DNA of 64,000 bases, from the NCBI RefSeq assembly GCF_003173755.1, contig NZ_CP029553.1, positions 4,302,001 to 4,366,000 of the forward strand, read 5' to 3'. Below, one piece after another: positions 42,701 through 51,233 of the stretch. The notes beneath the pieces were generated by a model. That model was not told the DNA's origin and made no database searches. It saw only the letters and a list, made by a program, of their open reading frames with translations. Made by a program: the position numbers and the translations under genes. Position 1 is the first letter of the stretch. Every line of letters begins with the position of its first letter. This stretch comes from Methylobacterium terrae. Lineage in GTDB: Bacteria; Pseudomonadota; Alphaproteobacteria; Rhizobiales; Beijerinckiaceae.

Positions 42701-43750
42701 ATGGCCCCGTCACCGAACCCGTCGCTCCGCTGCTTCACGCCCGCGCAAGCCGGCGCGATTCTCGGCGTCTCCGCCAAGGCCTTGCGCCTCTACGAGCAGC
42801 ACGGCCTGCTCACGCCCGACCGCACGCGCACGGGGTGGCGCAGCTACGACGCGGCCGCGATGGCGCGGGCCGCCGAGATCGTCGGCTTGCGTCGTCTCGG
42901 CCTGAGCCTCGGGCAGGTGGCCCGCGTGCTCGACGGGGAGCCGCGCGACCTGGATGCGGGCCTCGCGGCGCATGAAGCCTGCTTGAGCGAGGCCGGCCGG
43001 CAGACCGCCGCCGCCCTCGCCCGCGTGCGGATGCTGCGCGCGGACCTCGCCCGGGGCGGCGCTTCGACGCCCGCGACGGTGACCCGCGCGCTCTCCGAGA
43101 GCGCCCCCCTGACGATCGGGTTCGCGCTGCCCTGGCCGTGGGACGGGGAGTGGTTCGCCCTTCGCGACCTGCCCCGGCTCGCCTTCATCACGGGACCGCT
43201 CGGCAGCGGAAAGACCCGCTTCGCGCAACGACTCGCGGAAGCGCTGCCCGACGCCGTCTTCCTCGGCCTCGACCGTCGTCACGATCCCGCCGTCGCGCGC
43301 CGCCTGACGGAGGATGCGCCCCTCGCGGACCGCGTCGAGCGCCGGTTGGCCTGGCTGGTCGAGGACGGGGCGGAACGCTCGGACGCGCTGACCGCGATCG
43401 TCGTCGCGCTGGAAGCCGAGGGGGCCACCGCGCTCGTGATCGACACGGTGGAGGAGGGCCTGAGCGCGGCGACGCAGACGGCCCTGATGGCGCATCTGCG
43501 CCTCCGGGGAACGCGCGAGCGCGCCCTCGTGCTGATGACCCGGTCGTCGGCCATCCTCGACCTCGACGCCCTGGAGACGCAGGAGGTCGTCATCCTGTGC
43601 CCGGCCAACCACAGCGTGCCGCGTCTCGCCGTGCCGCATCCGGGCGGGCGGGGTTACGAGGCGGTGGCGACCTGCCTCGCGCCGCCCGAGGTCAGGGCCC
43701 GCACGGCCGGGATCGTCGCCATGCGCCCTGCCGGCAAGTGTCCTGCCTGA
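42701..43750 (+). CDS. MerR-family regulator fused to a P-loop ATPase domain
   Basis: 349 aa. Residues 10-80 are a MerR HTH (TPAQAGAILGVSAKALRLYE, then GLLTPDRTRTGWRSY with the wing), followed by a helical linker to about 120. From about 155 a nucleotide-binding domain appears: Walker A GPLGSGKT at 165-172 and a hydrophobic Walker B-like strand ALVIDTVEEG at about 244-253; a later VLMTRSS resembles a sensor strand. No ABC signature was found. Ordinary MerR proteins end in a short dimer helix or small-ligand domain, so control by a nucleotide is inferred. A short purine stretch precedes the ATG. The regulated gene is unknown. Confidence 0.8.
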   Translation: MAPSPNPSLRCFTPAQAGAILGVSAKALRLYEQHGLLTPDRTRTGWRSYDAAAMARAAEIVGLRRLGLSLGQVARVLDGEPRDLDAGLAAHEACLSEAGRQTAAALARVRMLRADLARGGASTPATVTRALSESAPLTIGFALPWPWDGEWFALRDLPRLAFITGPLGSGKTRFAQRLAEALPDAVFLGLDRRHDPAVARRLTEDAPLADRVERRLAWLVEDGAERSDALTAIVVALEAEGATALVIDTVEEGLSAATQTALMAHLRLRGTRERALVLMTRSSAILDLDALETQEVVILCPANHSVPRLAVPHPGGRGYEAVATCLAPPEVRARTAGIVAMRPAGKCPA

Positions 43751-43771
43751 CCGCGCGCTGCCCGAGGGCGG

Positions 43772-44398
43772 TCAGCCGCTATCCCGGACCGCCCGTTCCA
43801 CGGACGCGCCGCCGGGGTCGGGCCCCTCGTTCACCTGCAAAGCCATGAGCGCCCGCGTGTCCGCATCCAGCACGGCGCGGACCGCCGCCGTCAGCGGGTG
43901 GCGGGCGGTGTGCCCGGCGCCGTAGGCGAGATTGAAGCCGTGATCGAAGCCCGGCGGGTTGAGGCCCTGGTTGTGCTGGAGGATCGTCTCCAGCTTGTCG
44001 AAGCCCTTGGCCAGGACCGCCTCCGGCGAGGTGCCGGCCTCGTACTCCTCCCACAGCGCCAGGATCTCGTCGCGCCGCGCAGGCGGCAGCGGCGCGGTGA
44101 GGGCGAGGAGGTCGCGGCGCTCCTGCGCCGCCTTGTCCGCCGCGCGGGGATCGGTCGCCGGGATGTCGCCGCCGACCGCCTCGCCGAGGTCGTGGACGAG
44201 GCACATCTTGAGGAGCCTCGTGACGTCGATCCCCTCGACGCCCTCGGCCAGCACCATCACCATCAGGCAGAGCCGCCAGGTATGCTCCGCCGTGCTCTCC
44301 CGACGCCCGGAGGCCGCATGGCCGCTGCGCAGGGTGCTCTTGAGCGCCTCGGCCCGCCGCAGGAAGTCGAGGGTGCCGGCGAGGTCGTCGGGGGTCAT
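43772..44398 (-). CDS. HD-domain hydrolase (YfbR/HDDC2-like 5'-nucleotidase)
   Basis: 208 aa HD-superfamily metal phosphohydrolase. Metal ligands are in STAEHTWRL (His), KMCLVHDLGEAVGGD (His-Asp) and a later DKLETILQHN Asp. This order matches YfbR/HDDC2 proteins that dephosphorylate deoxynucleoside 5'-monophosphates. ATG 44398 is chosen over a much longer upstream frame that has no family similarity. It is convergent with the MerR/P-loop gene, 22 bases apart. Confidence 0.85.
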   Translation of the reverse strand: MTPDDLAGTLDFLRRAEALKSTLRSGHAASGRRESTAEHTWRLCLMVMVLAEGVEGIDVTRLLKMCLVHDLGEAVGGDIPATDPRAADKAAQERRDLLALTAPLPPARRDEILALWEEYEAGTSPEAVLAKGFDKLETILQHNQGLNPPGFDHGFNLAYGAGHTARHPLTAAVRAVLDADTRALMALQVNEGPDPGGASVERAVRDSG

Positions 44399-44583
44399 GG
44401 GATGGGAGACTCCTTCATCCAGCCGGGCGAGGACGACCCGGGGGACGAGTGGCCGCCGGATTTCCCGACTGCGGCCGGAACAGCCGAACGACTCGTCGCT
44501 GGCGAGAATGTCCGGCTCCGCTTTGCGCATGTCGATATCACGATCTACATGTGCGCATCGAGACGGTCGATTGGAGAGGCGGC

Positions 44584-44829
44584 ATGGCGATCAGTGTCGA
44601 CAACCCCGAGGCCGATGCGCTGACGCGCACGTTCGCCGAACTGGCCGGCGTCGGCATCGCCGAGGCGATCGTCATCGCCATGAAGGAAGCCATCGAGCGC
44701 CGGCGCAACGCCGAGACACCGCGCGAAACGGCGGCACGACTTCGAAAAGAGCACGGCGTGGTGCTCGCCCAGGCGGCACGCGCGCCGCTGCCGCGCGAGG
44801 CCTTCGACGAGATGTGGGCCGATCGCTGA
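44584..44829 (+). CDS. vapB: VapB-family antitoxin (Rv0623-like)
   Basis: 81 aa. The N-terminal strand AISVDNPEADALTRTFAEL and the helix EAIVIAMKEAIERRR match the PSK_trans_fac (Rv0623) VapB family, whose ribbon-helix part binds DNA and whose C-terminal tail masks the toxin site. Its stop overlaps the VapC start by one base (TGATG), the standard coupled layout. It probably represses its own promoter. Confidence 0.85.
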   Translation: MAISVDNPEADALTRTFAELAGVGIAEAIVIAMKEAIERRRNAETPRETAARLRKEHGVVLAQAARAPLPREAFDEMWADR

Positions 44830-45233
44830 TGTTCATCAATGCCTCGGCGCTCGTCGCGGTGCTGTCGGACGAACCGGAGGCCGGACGCGTATCCGACGCC
44901 ATCGCCGGCGCCGCCATGCGCATCACCTCGCCGGTCGCCGTGCTCGAAGCGGCGCTGGCCCTGGCGCGTCCGGACAAGTTCGCGATGACGCTCGAAGCCG
45001 TTCAACCGATCATCCTGGAGTTCCTCGAGGCACGCGGGATCGAGATCCGCGACCTGCCGCCGGCCGGGCGCGCCACGGCGCTCGCCCTGTCCGCCGCGCA
45101 TCGCTACCGCGCCGGGCGCCGGGGCCTCAACCTCGGCGATTGCCTGCACTACGCCTCGGCGAAATACGAGCGCGTGCCGATCCTGGCGACCGCGGACGAG
45201 TTTCGGCAGACCGACCTCGAGACGATTCCCTAG
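44829..45233 (+). CDS. vapC: VapC PIN-domain toxin with altered active site (Asn4)
   Basis: 134 aa PIN-domain ribonuclease. PIN acidic residues Glu40 (SPVAVLEAAL), Asp104 (NLGDCLHYA) and Asp123 (TADEF) are in place, but the first and normally invariant Asp is Asn4: the start reads MFINASALVAVL (AAT codon) where MFIDASALV is expected. Asn may weaken Mg2+ binding, so the toxin could be attenuated or dead while the pair is kept. Coupled to vapB by overlap. Confidence 0.85.
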   Translation: MFINASALVAVLSDEPEAGRVSDAIAGAAMRITSPVAVLEAALALARPDKFAMTLEAVQPIILEFLEARGIEIRDLPPAGRATALALSAAHRYRAGRRGLNLGDCLHYASAKYERVPILATADEFRQTDLETIP

Positions 45234-45365
45234 AGCCTTGTCCGACGACGGGAGGACCGGCTCGCCGGCCGCGGGAGACACCTCCGCCTCGCGCCCGCGC
45301 GCCTCTGGCGTCCCACCCCCGCCCCGCCTACGTTCCCCGCCGGCTCGGCCGACCGGAGACGCACG

Positions 45366-46232
45366 ATGACCCCACCGCCCTCCCCTCTCGCCCCCGTCCT
45401 TCGGCTCGGCGACGTCGCCGCCCTGCGGGGGCAGGTGCGGGCCTGGCGGGCGGCCGGCGAGGCGGTGGCTCTGGTGCCGACCATGGGGGCGCTGCACGAG
45501 GGGCACCTCGCCCTGGTGCGGCAGGCGCAACGGAGCTGCCGGCGCGTCGTGGTCAGCATCTTCGTCAACCCGACGCAGTTCGGCCCGAACGAGGACTTTT
45601 CGCGCTACCCGCGGGTTCTCGAGGCCGACCTCGCCCTCCTGGCCGAGGTCGGGGCGGACGCCGCCTACCTGCCCGACGTGGCGACGATGTACCCTCCGGG
45701 CTTCTCCACCACCGTGACGGTGGCGGGGCTGACCGAGGGGCTGTGCGGGCCGCTGCGCCCCGGGCACTTCGCCGGCGTCGCGACCGTGGTGACGAAGCTG
45801 CTCCTCCAGGGCCTGCCCGACCGGGCGCTGTTCGGCGAGAAGGACTTCCAGCAGCTCCAGGTCATCCGGCGCGCGGCCCGCGACCTCGACGTCCCGGTCG
45901 CCATCGAGGGCGTGCCGACCGTGCGCGAGGCCGACGGCCTCGCGCTGTCGTCGCGCAACCGCTACCTCTCGGACGAGGAGCGAAGGACCGCCCCGGCGAT
46001 GCACCGGGTGCTGCGGCAGGTGGCCGAGGCGGTGCGCGGCGGCGCGCCGACCGCGCCCGCCCTGGCGGAGGGCCGGGAAGGGCTCGAAGCGGCGGGGTTC
46101 GGGCCCGTGCAGTACCTCTCGGTGAACGACGCGGAGAGCCTGGTACCCCTCGACCGCGTCGCAGGCCCGGCCCGGGTGCTGGCGGCGGCCTATCTCGGCC
46201 GCACGCGCCTCATCGACAACGTCGCGGTCTGA
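45366..46232 (+). CDS. panC: Pantothenate synthetase
   Basis: 288 aa; joins pantoate and beta-alanine with ATP to make pantothenate for coenzyme A. The two nucleotide motifs are PTMGALHEGHLALV (HxGH) and SSRNRYLS, and the pantoate-loop GEKDFQQLQVI is intact. The start is the first ATG in frame; the residues before the HxGH strand add a short N-terminal extension. panB is not next to it. It is convergent with dapD, with a short tandem duplication between the two stops. Confidence 0.95.
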   Translation: MTPPPSPLAPVLRLGDVAALRGQVRAWRAAGEAVALVPTMGALHEGHLALVRQAQRSCRRVVVSIFVNPTQFGPNEDFSRYPRVLEADLALLAEVGADAAYLPDVATMYPPGFSTTVTVAGLTEGLCGPLRPGHFAGVATVVTKLLLQGLPDRALFGEKDFQQLQVIRRAARDLDVPVAIEGVPTVREADGLALSSRNRYLSDEERRTAPAMHRVLRQVAEAVRGGAPTAPALAEGREGLEAAGFGPVQYLSVNDAESLVPLDRVAGPARVLAAAYLGRTRLIDNVAV

Positions 46233-46258
46233 CGAGGACCGCGACGCGAAGGAGCACT

Positions 46259-46310
46259 CAGTCCCGCGGCGGAACCTCTAGTCCCGCGGCCGGACCTCAG
46301 TCCCGCAGGA
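46259..46310. repeat. Three tandem copies of a 20-base unit at the dapD stop
   Basis: AGTCCCGCGGCGGAACCTCT, AGTCCCGCGGCCGGACCTC and AGTCCCGCAGGAGCTC follow each other. The last lies in the dapD 3' coding end, so the copies outside look like tandem duplications of the final codons plus stop. Confidence 0.6.
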
Positions 46311-47142
46311 GCTCGTTGATGCCGGTCTTGGCCCGGGTGCCGGCATCGACGCGCTTGACGATGACGGCGCAGTAGAGCGACGGGCCGGGGGTGCCGTCCG
46401 GCAGCGCCTTGCCGGGTTGCGTGCCCGACACCACCACCGAGTAGGGCGGCACGCGGCCGTAGGACACCTCGCCGGTGGCCCGGTCGATGATCTTGGTCGA
46501 GGCGCCGATATAGACGCCCATCGAGAGCACGCTGCCCTCGCCGACGATCACGCCCTCGGCCACCTCGGCGCGGGCGCCGATGAAGCAGTTGTCCTCGATG
46601 ATGACCGGGTTGGCCTGGAGCGGCTCGAGCACGCCGGCGATGCCGGCGCCGCCGGAGATGTGGCAGTTCTTGCCGACCTGGGCGCAGGAGCCGATCGTGG
46701 CCCAGGTGTCGATCATCGAGCCCTCGCCGACATGGGCGCCGAGATTGACGAAGGAGGGCATCAGCACCGCGCCCGGGGCGATGTGGGCGCCCCGGCGCAC
46801 CACGGCGCCCGGCACCGCCCGGAAGCCCGCGGCGCGGAAGCGCGCGGCGTCCCAGCCCTCGAACTTCGACGGCACCTTGTCCCACCAGCCGCCGCCGCCG
46901 GGGCCGCCCTGGATCAGCGCCATGTCGTTGAGGCGGAAGGAGAGCAGCACCGCCTTCTTGAGCCACTGGTTGACGTGCCAGTCGTGGTTGCCGGACTTCT
47001 CGGCGACCCTGGCCTCGCCGGAATCGAGCAGCGCCAGGGCGGCCTCGACCGCCTCGCGCACCGGCCCGCGCGTGTCGGCGCCGACGCCCGCGCGGTCCTC
47101 CCAGGCGGCTTCGATGGTCCGGGCGAGATCGGCGTGCGACAT
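46297..47142 (-). CDS. dapD: 2,3,4,5-tetrahydropyridine-2,6-dicarboxylate N-succinyltransferase
   Basis: 281 aa (E. coli 274); succinyl-CoA-dependent step of lysine and meso-diaminopimelate synthesis. N-terminal helical domain, then left-handed beta-helix hexapeptide repeats (e.g. [40 protein letters not shown] turns). ATG 47142 gives the family start ([14 protein letters not shown]). No dapE next to it. Essential housekeeping gene. Confidence 0.95.
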   Translation of the reverse strand: MSHADLARTIEAAWEDRAGVGADTRGPVREAVEAALALLDSGEARVAEKSGNHDWHVNQWLKKAVLLSFRLNDMALIQGGPGGGGWWDKVPSKFEGWDAARFRAAGFRAVPGAVVRRGAHIAPGAVLMPSFVNLGAHVGEGSMIDTWATIGSCAQVGKNCHISGGAGIAGVLEPLQANPVIIEDNCFIGARAEVAEGVIVGEGSVLSMGVYIGASTKIIDRATGEVSYGRVPPYSVVVSGTQPGKALPDGTPGPSLYCAVIVKRVDAGTRAKTGINELLRD

Positions 47143-47217
47143 GGGAGGCGTCCAGGCGGGAGTGCGTTGCGGCGTTCCCTCTAGCAAAGCCCCCGGTGTG
47201 CTGTCACGCCGGGGCTT

Positions 47218-47712
47218 TCAGGGGGGGCCGGCGGCGCGGCTGCCGGCGAAGGCCCGGGTCAGGGCGGCGAGCTCGTCGGCGAGCGCGTCGTGGATCACCG
47301 CGGCGGCGTCGGGAAACACCTCGAGCACCCGGCGCATCACCGCCTGGGTGACCACCATGACCTCGACCGGGGCCGCCCCGGCGCGCGCGGTGGTCGGCCG
47401 CTCGGATGGGAAGAACAGGGCGGTCTGGCCGATCAGCGCCGCGGGCCCGGCCTCGATCGCGGCGCCGCGGGGCGAGCGGGGCTCGAGCACCACCGTGCCG
47501 CGGGTCACCACGAAGCCGCCCTCGGCCGTGTCGCCGCGGGCGAACAGCACGGCGCCCGGCTCCAGCCGCCGGCGCTCGGCCGCGAACGAGATCAGCCGCA
47601 GGGCGTCCCGGTTCATCAGTCCGAACAGCGGCGCCGCGGCCAGAATCGCGATGTCGTCGTCGAGCGCCAACGGCCTCGCTCTCCCCTTGGCCGCGCCCGC
47701 GCTCCGCGCCAC
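47218..47712 (-). CDS. Cyclic nucleotide-binding-domain protein without effector domain
   Basis: 164 aa. A single Crp-like cyclic-nucleotide-binding beta-roll spans about residues 25-135 (LFGLMNRDALRLISF, EPGAVLFARGDTAEGGFVVTRG). The phosphate-binding cassette is degenerate (no clear GE...RxA motif), so ligand binding is uncertain. There is no HTH, unlike Crp/Fnr regulators; the C terminus is a helix with two Ala-rich stretches. It may act as a protein partner. It is 75 bases upstream of dapD in the same direction but not clearly related. Confidence 0.75.
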   Translation of the reverse strand: MARSAGAAKGRARPLALDDDIAILAAAPLFGLMNRDALRLISFAAERRRLEPGAVLFARGDTAEGGFVVTRGTVVLEPRSPRGAAIEAGPAALIGQTALFFPSERPTTARAGAAPVEVMVVTQAVMRRVLEVFPDAAAVIHDALADELAALTRAFAGSRAAGPP

Positions 47713-47872
47713 CTGCGCAGTCTTCCGCAGCCGGGCCGCCCGGCCAAGCTCTAGCCGATCCGGCGGCCCCGCACCATGTGCCAGCCGATCCCGGTCCGGC
47801 GCGCCGCACAGGACACCGCGCGGAACTCCCGTCCCGCCGGAGCGGGCGATCGGGAGGTCCGCCGGGAGGCGC

Positions 47873-49408
47873 TCACGCGACCTGAGCGGTCTTTGCGTCG
47901 AGCCCCACCGCCTGGTCGCGCTCCTGCACCTGGTTGCGCCCCCGGCGCTTGGCCTCGTAGAGCGCGACGTCGGCGGCCGAGAAGCACTGCCCGGCGGTCT
48001 CGCCCGGACGCGCCTCGGCGACGCCGAGGCTCAACGTCACGATGCCGCCCTCGTTGCCGATATGCGGGATCTGCAGCCGCGCCAGCGCCTGGCGGATGCG
48101 CTCGGCCCGGCCGACGGCCTCGCGGCCGGAGGCGCCCGGCAGCAGCACGGCGAATTCCTCGCCGCCGATCCGGCAGGCGGTCTCCTCCGGCTCCCGGACC
48201 TGGCGCTGCAGCACCCGGGCGACGGCGCGCAGCACCTCGTCCCCGGCGAGGTGGCCGTAGGTGTCGTTGTAGCGCTTGAACCGGTCGGCATCGAGGAGGA
48301 CCAGCGCGAGCGGCGTGCCGTCGCGCGCCGCCTGCTCGCGCGCCCGCGTGAAGGCCTCGTCGAAGTGGCGCCGGTTCGGCAGGCCGGTGAGCCCGTCGGT
48401 ATGGGCGAGGCGGGCGAGGTCGTGGTTGGCCGCGAGCGCCCGCTCCTCGGCGAGGCCGCGCCGCTCGAGCTCGCGCTGGAGCACCAGGGTCAGGACGATC
48501 ATGCCGCCGCACAGCACGCTCACCAGGACGACGATCGCCATCGCCCTCGGCCGCCACAGTTCCGCGATCGCCGCCGTCGGCACCACCACGGTGGCGACGA
48601 GGGGGCGGTCGCCGATCCGGCTGTAGGTGAACAGGCCCTCGATCGCCTCGGTGTAGCCGGTCGCGACGAACTGGCCGGCGCGACGCTCGAAGAAGCGCGG
48701 GAAGTGCGGCGCGGAGGTCAGGCTCCGGCCGATCGCGCTCTCCATCACCGGGCTGCGGACCAGGATCTCGCCGCTCTCGCGGAAGAAGGCGATGCGGCTC
48801 TGCTCGCCGAGGCTGAGGCGGCCGAACAGCGCGTTGAAGTAGCCGATGTCGATCGTACCGACGACGATCCCCGCGAAGGCCCCGTCCGCGTAAGCGAGGC
48901 GGCGGCTGAGCGGGATCACCCAGCGCCCGTCCGGCGCCATGCGGAGCGGTTTGCCGATGTAGAGCCCGGCATCGTCCCGCGCCCTGTGGACGAGGAAGAA
49001 GTCGGCGTCGGGAAAGCTCAGCGGGCGGGGCACCAGGGCGGTCGAATCGGCGAAGGCCTGCCCCTGCGTGTCGAGGGCCAGGATCGCCCCGAGGCCGTTC
49101 GCGGTGGCGGCGCGGTCGAACAGCACGAGCTGGCGCAGGTCCGGCGCGAGCCCGTCGGCCCACGGATTGCGCAGGCCGTCGACCACCGCCTGGAGCGACA
49201 GGTCGTAGAGCTCGATGTTGCGGTCCACCATGTGCTCGACCGATTCGAGCAGGTTCTGCGACACACGCCCGACCTGGTCCCAGGCGCTGCGGCGCATCTG
49301 CATGACCATCAGGCCGGAGGCCGCACCGATCACGAGCGTGACGGCGACGATCGACCCGGCCAGCGTGCGGGACGCGGCGGGGCGCCGCCTGCGGGATCGG
49401 GACTGCAT
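47873..49408 (-). CDS. Membrane-bound diguanylate cyclase (Cache-type sensor + GGDEF)
   Basis: 511 aa. TM1 at about residues 17-37, a periplasmic double-Cache-type sensor region to about 285, TM2 about 290-312, a short coiled linker, then GGDEF domain. The catalytic motif is GGEEF (RIGGEEFAVLLPG), a functional variant. No RxxD inhibitory site is seen five residues before it. Predicted to make c-di-GMP from two GTP in response to an external signal. Together with the PilZ chemoreceptor it shows c-di-GMP circuitry in the window. Upstream is the divergent-facing end of an OmpR-type regulator gene on the same strand. Confidence 0.87.
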   Translation of the reverse strand: MQSRSRRRRPAASRTLAGSIVAVTLVIGAASGLMVMQMRRSAWDQVGRVSQNLLESVEHMVDRNIELYDLSLQAVVDGLRNPWADGLAPDLRQLVLFDRAATANGLGAILALDTQGQAFADSTALVPRPLSFPDADFFLVHRARDDAGLYIGKPLRMAPDGRWVIPLSRRLAYADGAFAGIVVGTIDIGYFNALFGRLSLGEQSRIAFFRESGEILVRSPVMESAIGRSLTSAPHFPRFFERRAGQFVATGYTEAIEGLFTYSRIGDRPLVATVVVPTAAIAELWRPRAMAIVVLVSVLCGGMIVLTLVLQRELERRGLAEERALAANHDLARLAHTDGLTGLPNRRHFDEAFTRAREQAARDGTPLALVLLDADRFKRYNDTYGHLAGDEVLRAVARVLQRQVREPEETACRIGGEEFAVLLPGASGREAVGRAERIRQALARLQIPHIGNEGGIVTLSLGVAEARPGETAGQCFSAADVALYEAKRRGRNQVQERDQAVGLDAKTAQVA

Positions 49409-49571
49409 CGGCGCTCCGTTGCGCGGTGCCTGCGATCCTCCCGATCTAGGGTGAGAAATCTAAGATTGGGTTGCGCCCCGGACGCCGCTCCTGTGCCGCC
49501 GGGCGAGGAGCCGCGACGATCACGGGCCGGCGGGAACCGGGACGCGATCCCGATGCCGGGCATCGCGCCCG

Positions 49572-50258
49572 CTACGGCAGCAGCTTGTACCCGCCCCCCT
49601 CGGTCACCAGGATCGAGGCCGTGGCCGGGTTCGGCTCGATCTTCTGGCGCAGGCGGTAGATGTGGGTCTCGAGGGTGTGGGTGGTGACCTGGGCGTTGTA
49701 GCCCCATACCTCGGCGAGCAGCGTGTCGCGCCCCACCACCTGGCGCCCGGCGCGGTACAGGAAGCGCAGGATCGCGGTCTCCTTCTCGGTGAGCTTCAGC
49801 TTCGAGCCGCGCTCGCCGACGAGGAGCTTGGCGCCCGGTCGGAAGGTGTAGGGGCCGATCTGGAACACCGCGTCCTCGCTCGCCTCGTACTGGCGCAGCT
49901 GGGCGCGGATGCGGGCGAGCAGCACCGCGAGCTTGAACGGCTTCGTCACGTAGTCGTTGGCGCCGGCATCCAGCCCCTGCACGGTGTCGGAATCCGAGGC
50001 CTGGCCGGTCAGCATGATCACCGGGCCGCGAAAGCCGCCCTGTCGCATCTGCCGCACCGCCTCGCGTCCGTCGAGGTCGGGCAGGCCGACATCCATCACC
50101 ACGAGGTCGACCCGCTCGCCCGCGACCCGCTCCATCGCGCCGCGGGCGGTCTCGGCGGTCACGACCTCGAAATCGTCCGACAGGGCGAGCTGCTCGGTCA
50201 GGGTGTCGCGCAGGGTCGGATCGTCGTCGACGACGAGCAGGCGGTGGGCGTTCGACAT
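49572..50258 (-). CDS. OmpR-family response regulator (CenR-like)
   Basis: 228 aa. Receiver domain residues 1-120: acidic pocket LLVVDDDP, phospho-acceptor Asp in VVMDVGLPDLDG, switch Thr in MLTGQASDSD, Lys in VTKPFK. C-terminal winged helix about 130-228 with the typical VVGRDTLLAEVWGY and HIYRLRQKIEP. Sequence style resembles CenR, a cell-envelope regulator of alphaproteobacteria; that name is a probable rather than certain assignment. ATG 50258 chosen at the start of the receiver fold. No histidine kinase is adjacent, as for cenR in several genomes. Confidence 0.85.
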   Translation of the reverse strand: MSNAHRLLVVDDDPTLRDTLTEQLALSDDFEVVTAETARGAMERVAGERVDLVVMDVGLPDLDGREAVRQMRQGGFRGPVIMLTGQASDSDTVQGLDAGANDYVTKPFKLAVLLARIRAQLRQYEASEDAVFQIGPYTFRPGAKLLVGERGSKLKLTEKETAILRFLYRAGRQVVGRDTLLAEVWGYNAQVTTHTLETHIYRLRQKIEPNPATASILVTEGGGYKLLP

Positions 50259-50430
50259 CGAACCGGCACTCTCGAGGAAGGCGGACGGGCCTGAGATCCC
50301 GTCGCCGGCCGACGCCACGGTCCCGGACGGACCGCAGCCTGGCAGCGTGCGGGGCAGAGTAGCGGAGCGTCAAGCCGCGGCAAGGGCCGCGGGCGCGACT
50401 GTCCACGGTGACGGCTCCGGCTCCCCGCCC

Positions 50431-51138
50431 TCAGCCGCGGGGCGGCAGCGGGCCCTCCGGGCGGGGCGGAGAGGGGCGCAGGTTGGCGGGCGGGGCAAGC
50501 TTCGGACGAGCGACCGCCACCGGGCAGGCCTGGAGCCAGAGATAGACCCGCAGGGCCAGCCAGGCATCCTCGAGCGCGCCGTGGCGGGTGCCGACCCGGC
50601 TGAGCCCGATGCGCCGGCACACCGCGTCGAGGGCCGCCCTCCCCTTCTCGCCCCGGCGGCGATAGGCCTCCATCGTGCAGTAGACCCTTGTGGCGACCGG
50701 GCCCAGGCCGGCCTCCCGCAGCTCGCGGTTGACGAAGCCGAGATCGAAGGCGGCGTTGTGGGCGACGACGAGGTCCGCCCCGGCGAGGAGGTCGGCCACG
50801 GCAGCGGCGTGCCGACCGGCCGGGTCCTGGTGGCGCAGCAGCCAGTCGTCGTAGCCGTGCACCGCCTCGGCCATCGGATGGCTGGCGCGGCCGGGATCGA
50901 AGATGAGGTGGTGGCAGGCGATCTCCGGACGACCGGCGGCGAGCGACGCGGTCGTCAGCACGACGGCGCCGAAGCTCACCACCCGGTCGGTCTCGGCGAG
51001 GCCCGTGGTCTCGACGTCGAGGGCGACGAGGCGCGGGGGCAGCCAGGCGAGCCAGTCGGGGCTCGGCTCGGGCGAAGAGGTCGGGTCTAACGGACACGGC
51101 TGGGAGGGCGTCGGCTGGGAAGGCGTCGGCTTGGGCAT
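50431..51138 (-). CDS. DEDDh 3'-5' exonuclease, DnaQ/PolC-type
   Basis: 235 aa exonuclease with the DEDDh active site: ALDVETTGLAE (Asp, Glu), AHNAAFDLGF (Asp), and RHGALEDAW (His, Asp). It is a Pol III epsilon-like proofreading or repair nuclease that stands alone. ATG 51138 starts a Pro/Ser/Thr-rich unstructured N-terminal tail with repeated TPSQP units; the catalytic fold begins near residue 38. Convergent to nothing; the divergent gene 96 bases away encodes an L,D-transpeptidase. Confidence 0.85.
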   Translation of the reverse strand: MPKPTPSQPTPSQPCPLDPTSSPEPSPDWLAWLPPRLVALDVETTGLAETDRVVSFGAVVLTTASLAAGRPEIACHHLIFDPGRASHPMAEAVHGYDDWLLRHQDPAGRHAAAVADLLAGADLVVAHNAAFDLGFVNRELREAGLGPVATRVYCTMEAYRRRGEKGRAALDAVCRRIGLSRVGTRHGALEDAWLALRVYLWLQACPVAVARPKLAPPANLRPSPPRPEGPLPPRG

Positions 51139-51233
51139 GAGGGTCGGGCGGCTCGTCGGATGGCTCGCGGCATTCTCGGCCGGTCCGCTCCGCCTGTCAC
51201 GGTCTCGACGCCGCCGCCCCCGCCGCCCTACAG

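Noticed and set aside
46580..49687. 1000-codon plus-strand frame opposite dapD and the diguanylate cyclase gene
   Set aside because: An antisense shadow; the minus-strand genes have clear conserved motifs and start sites.
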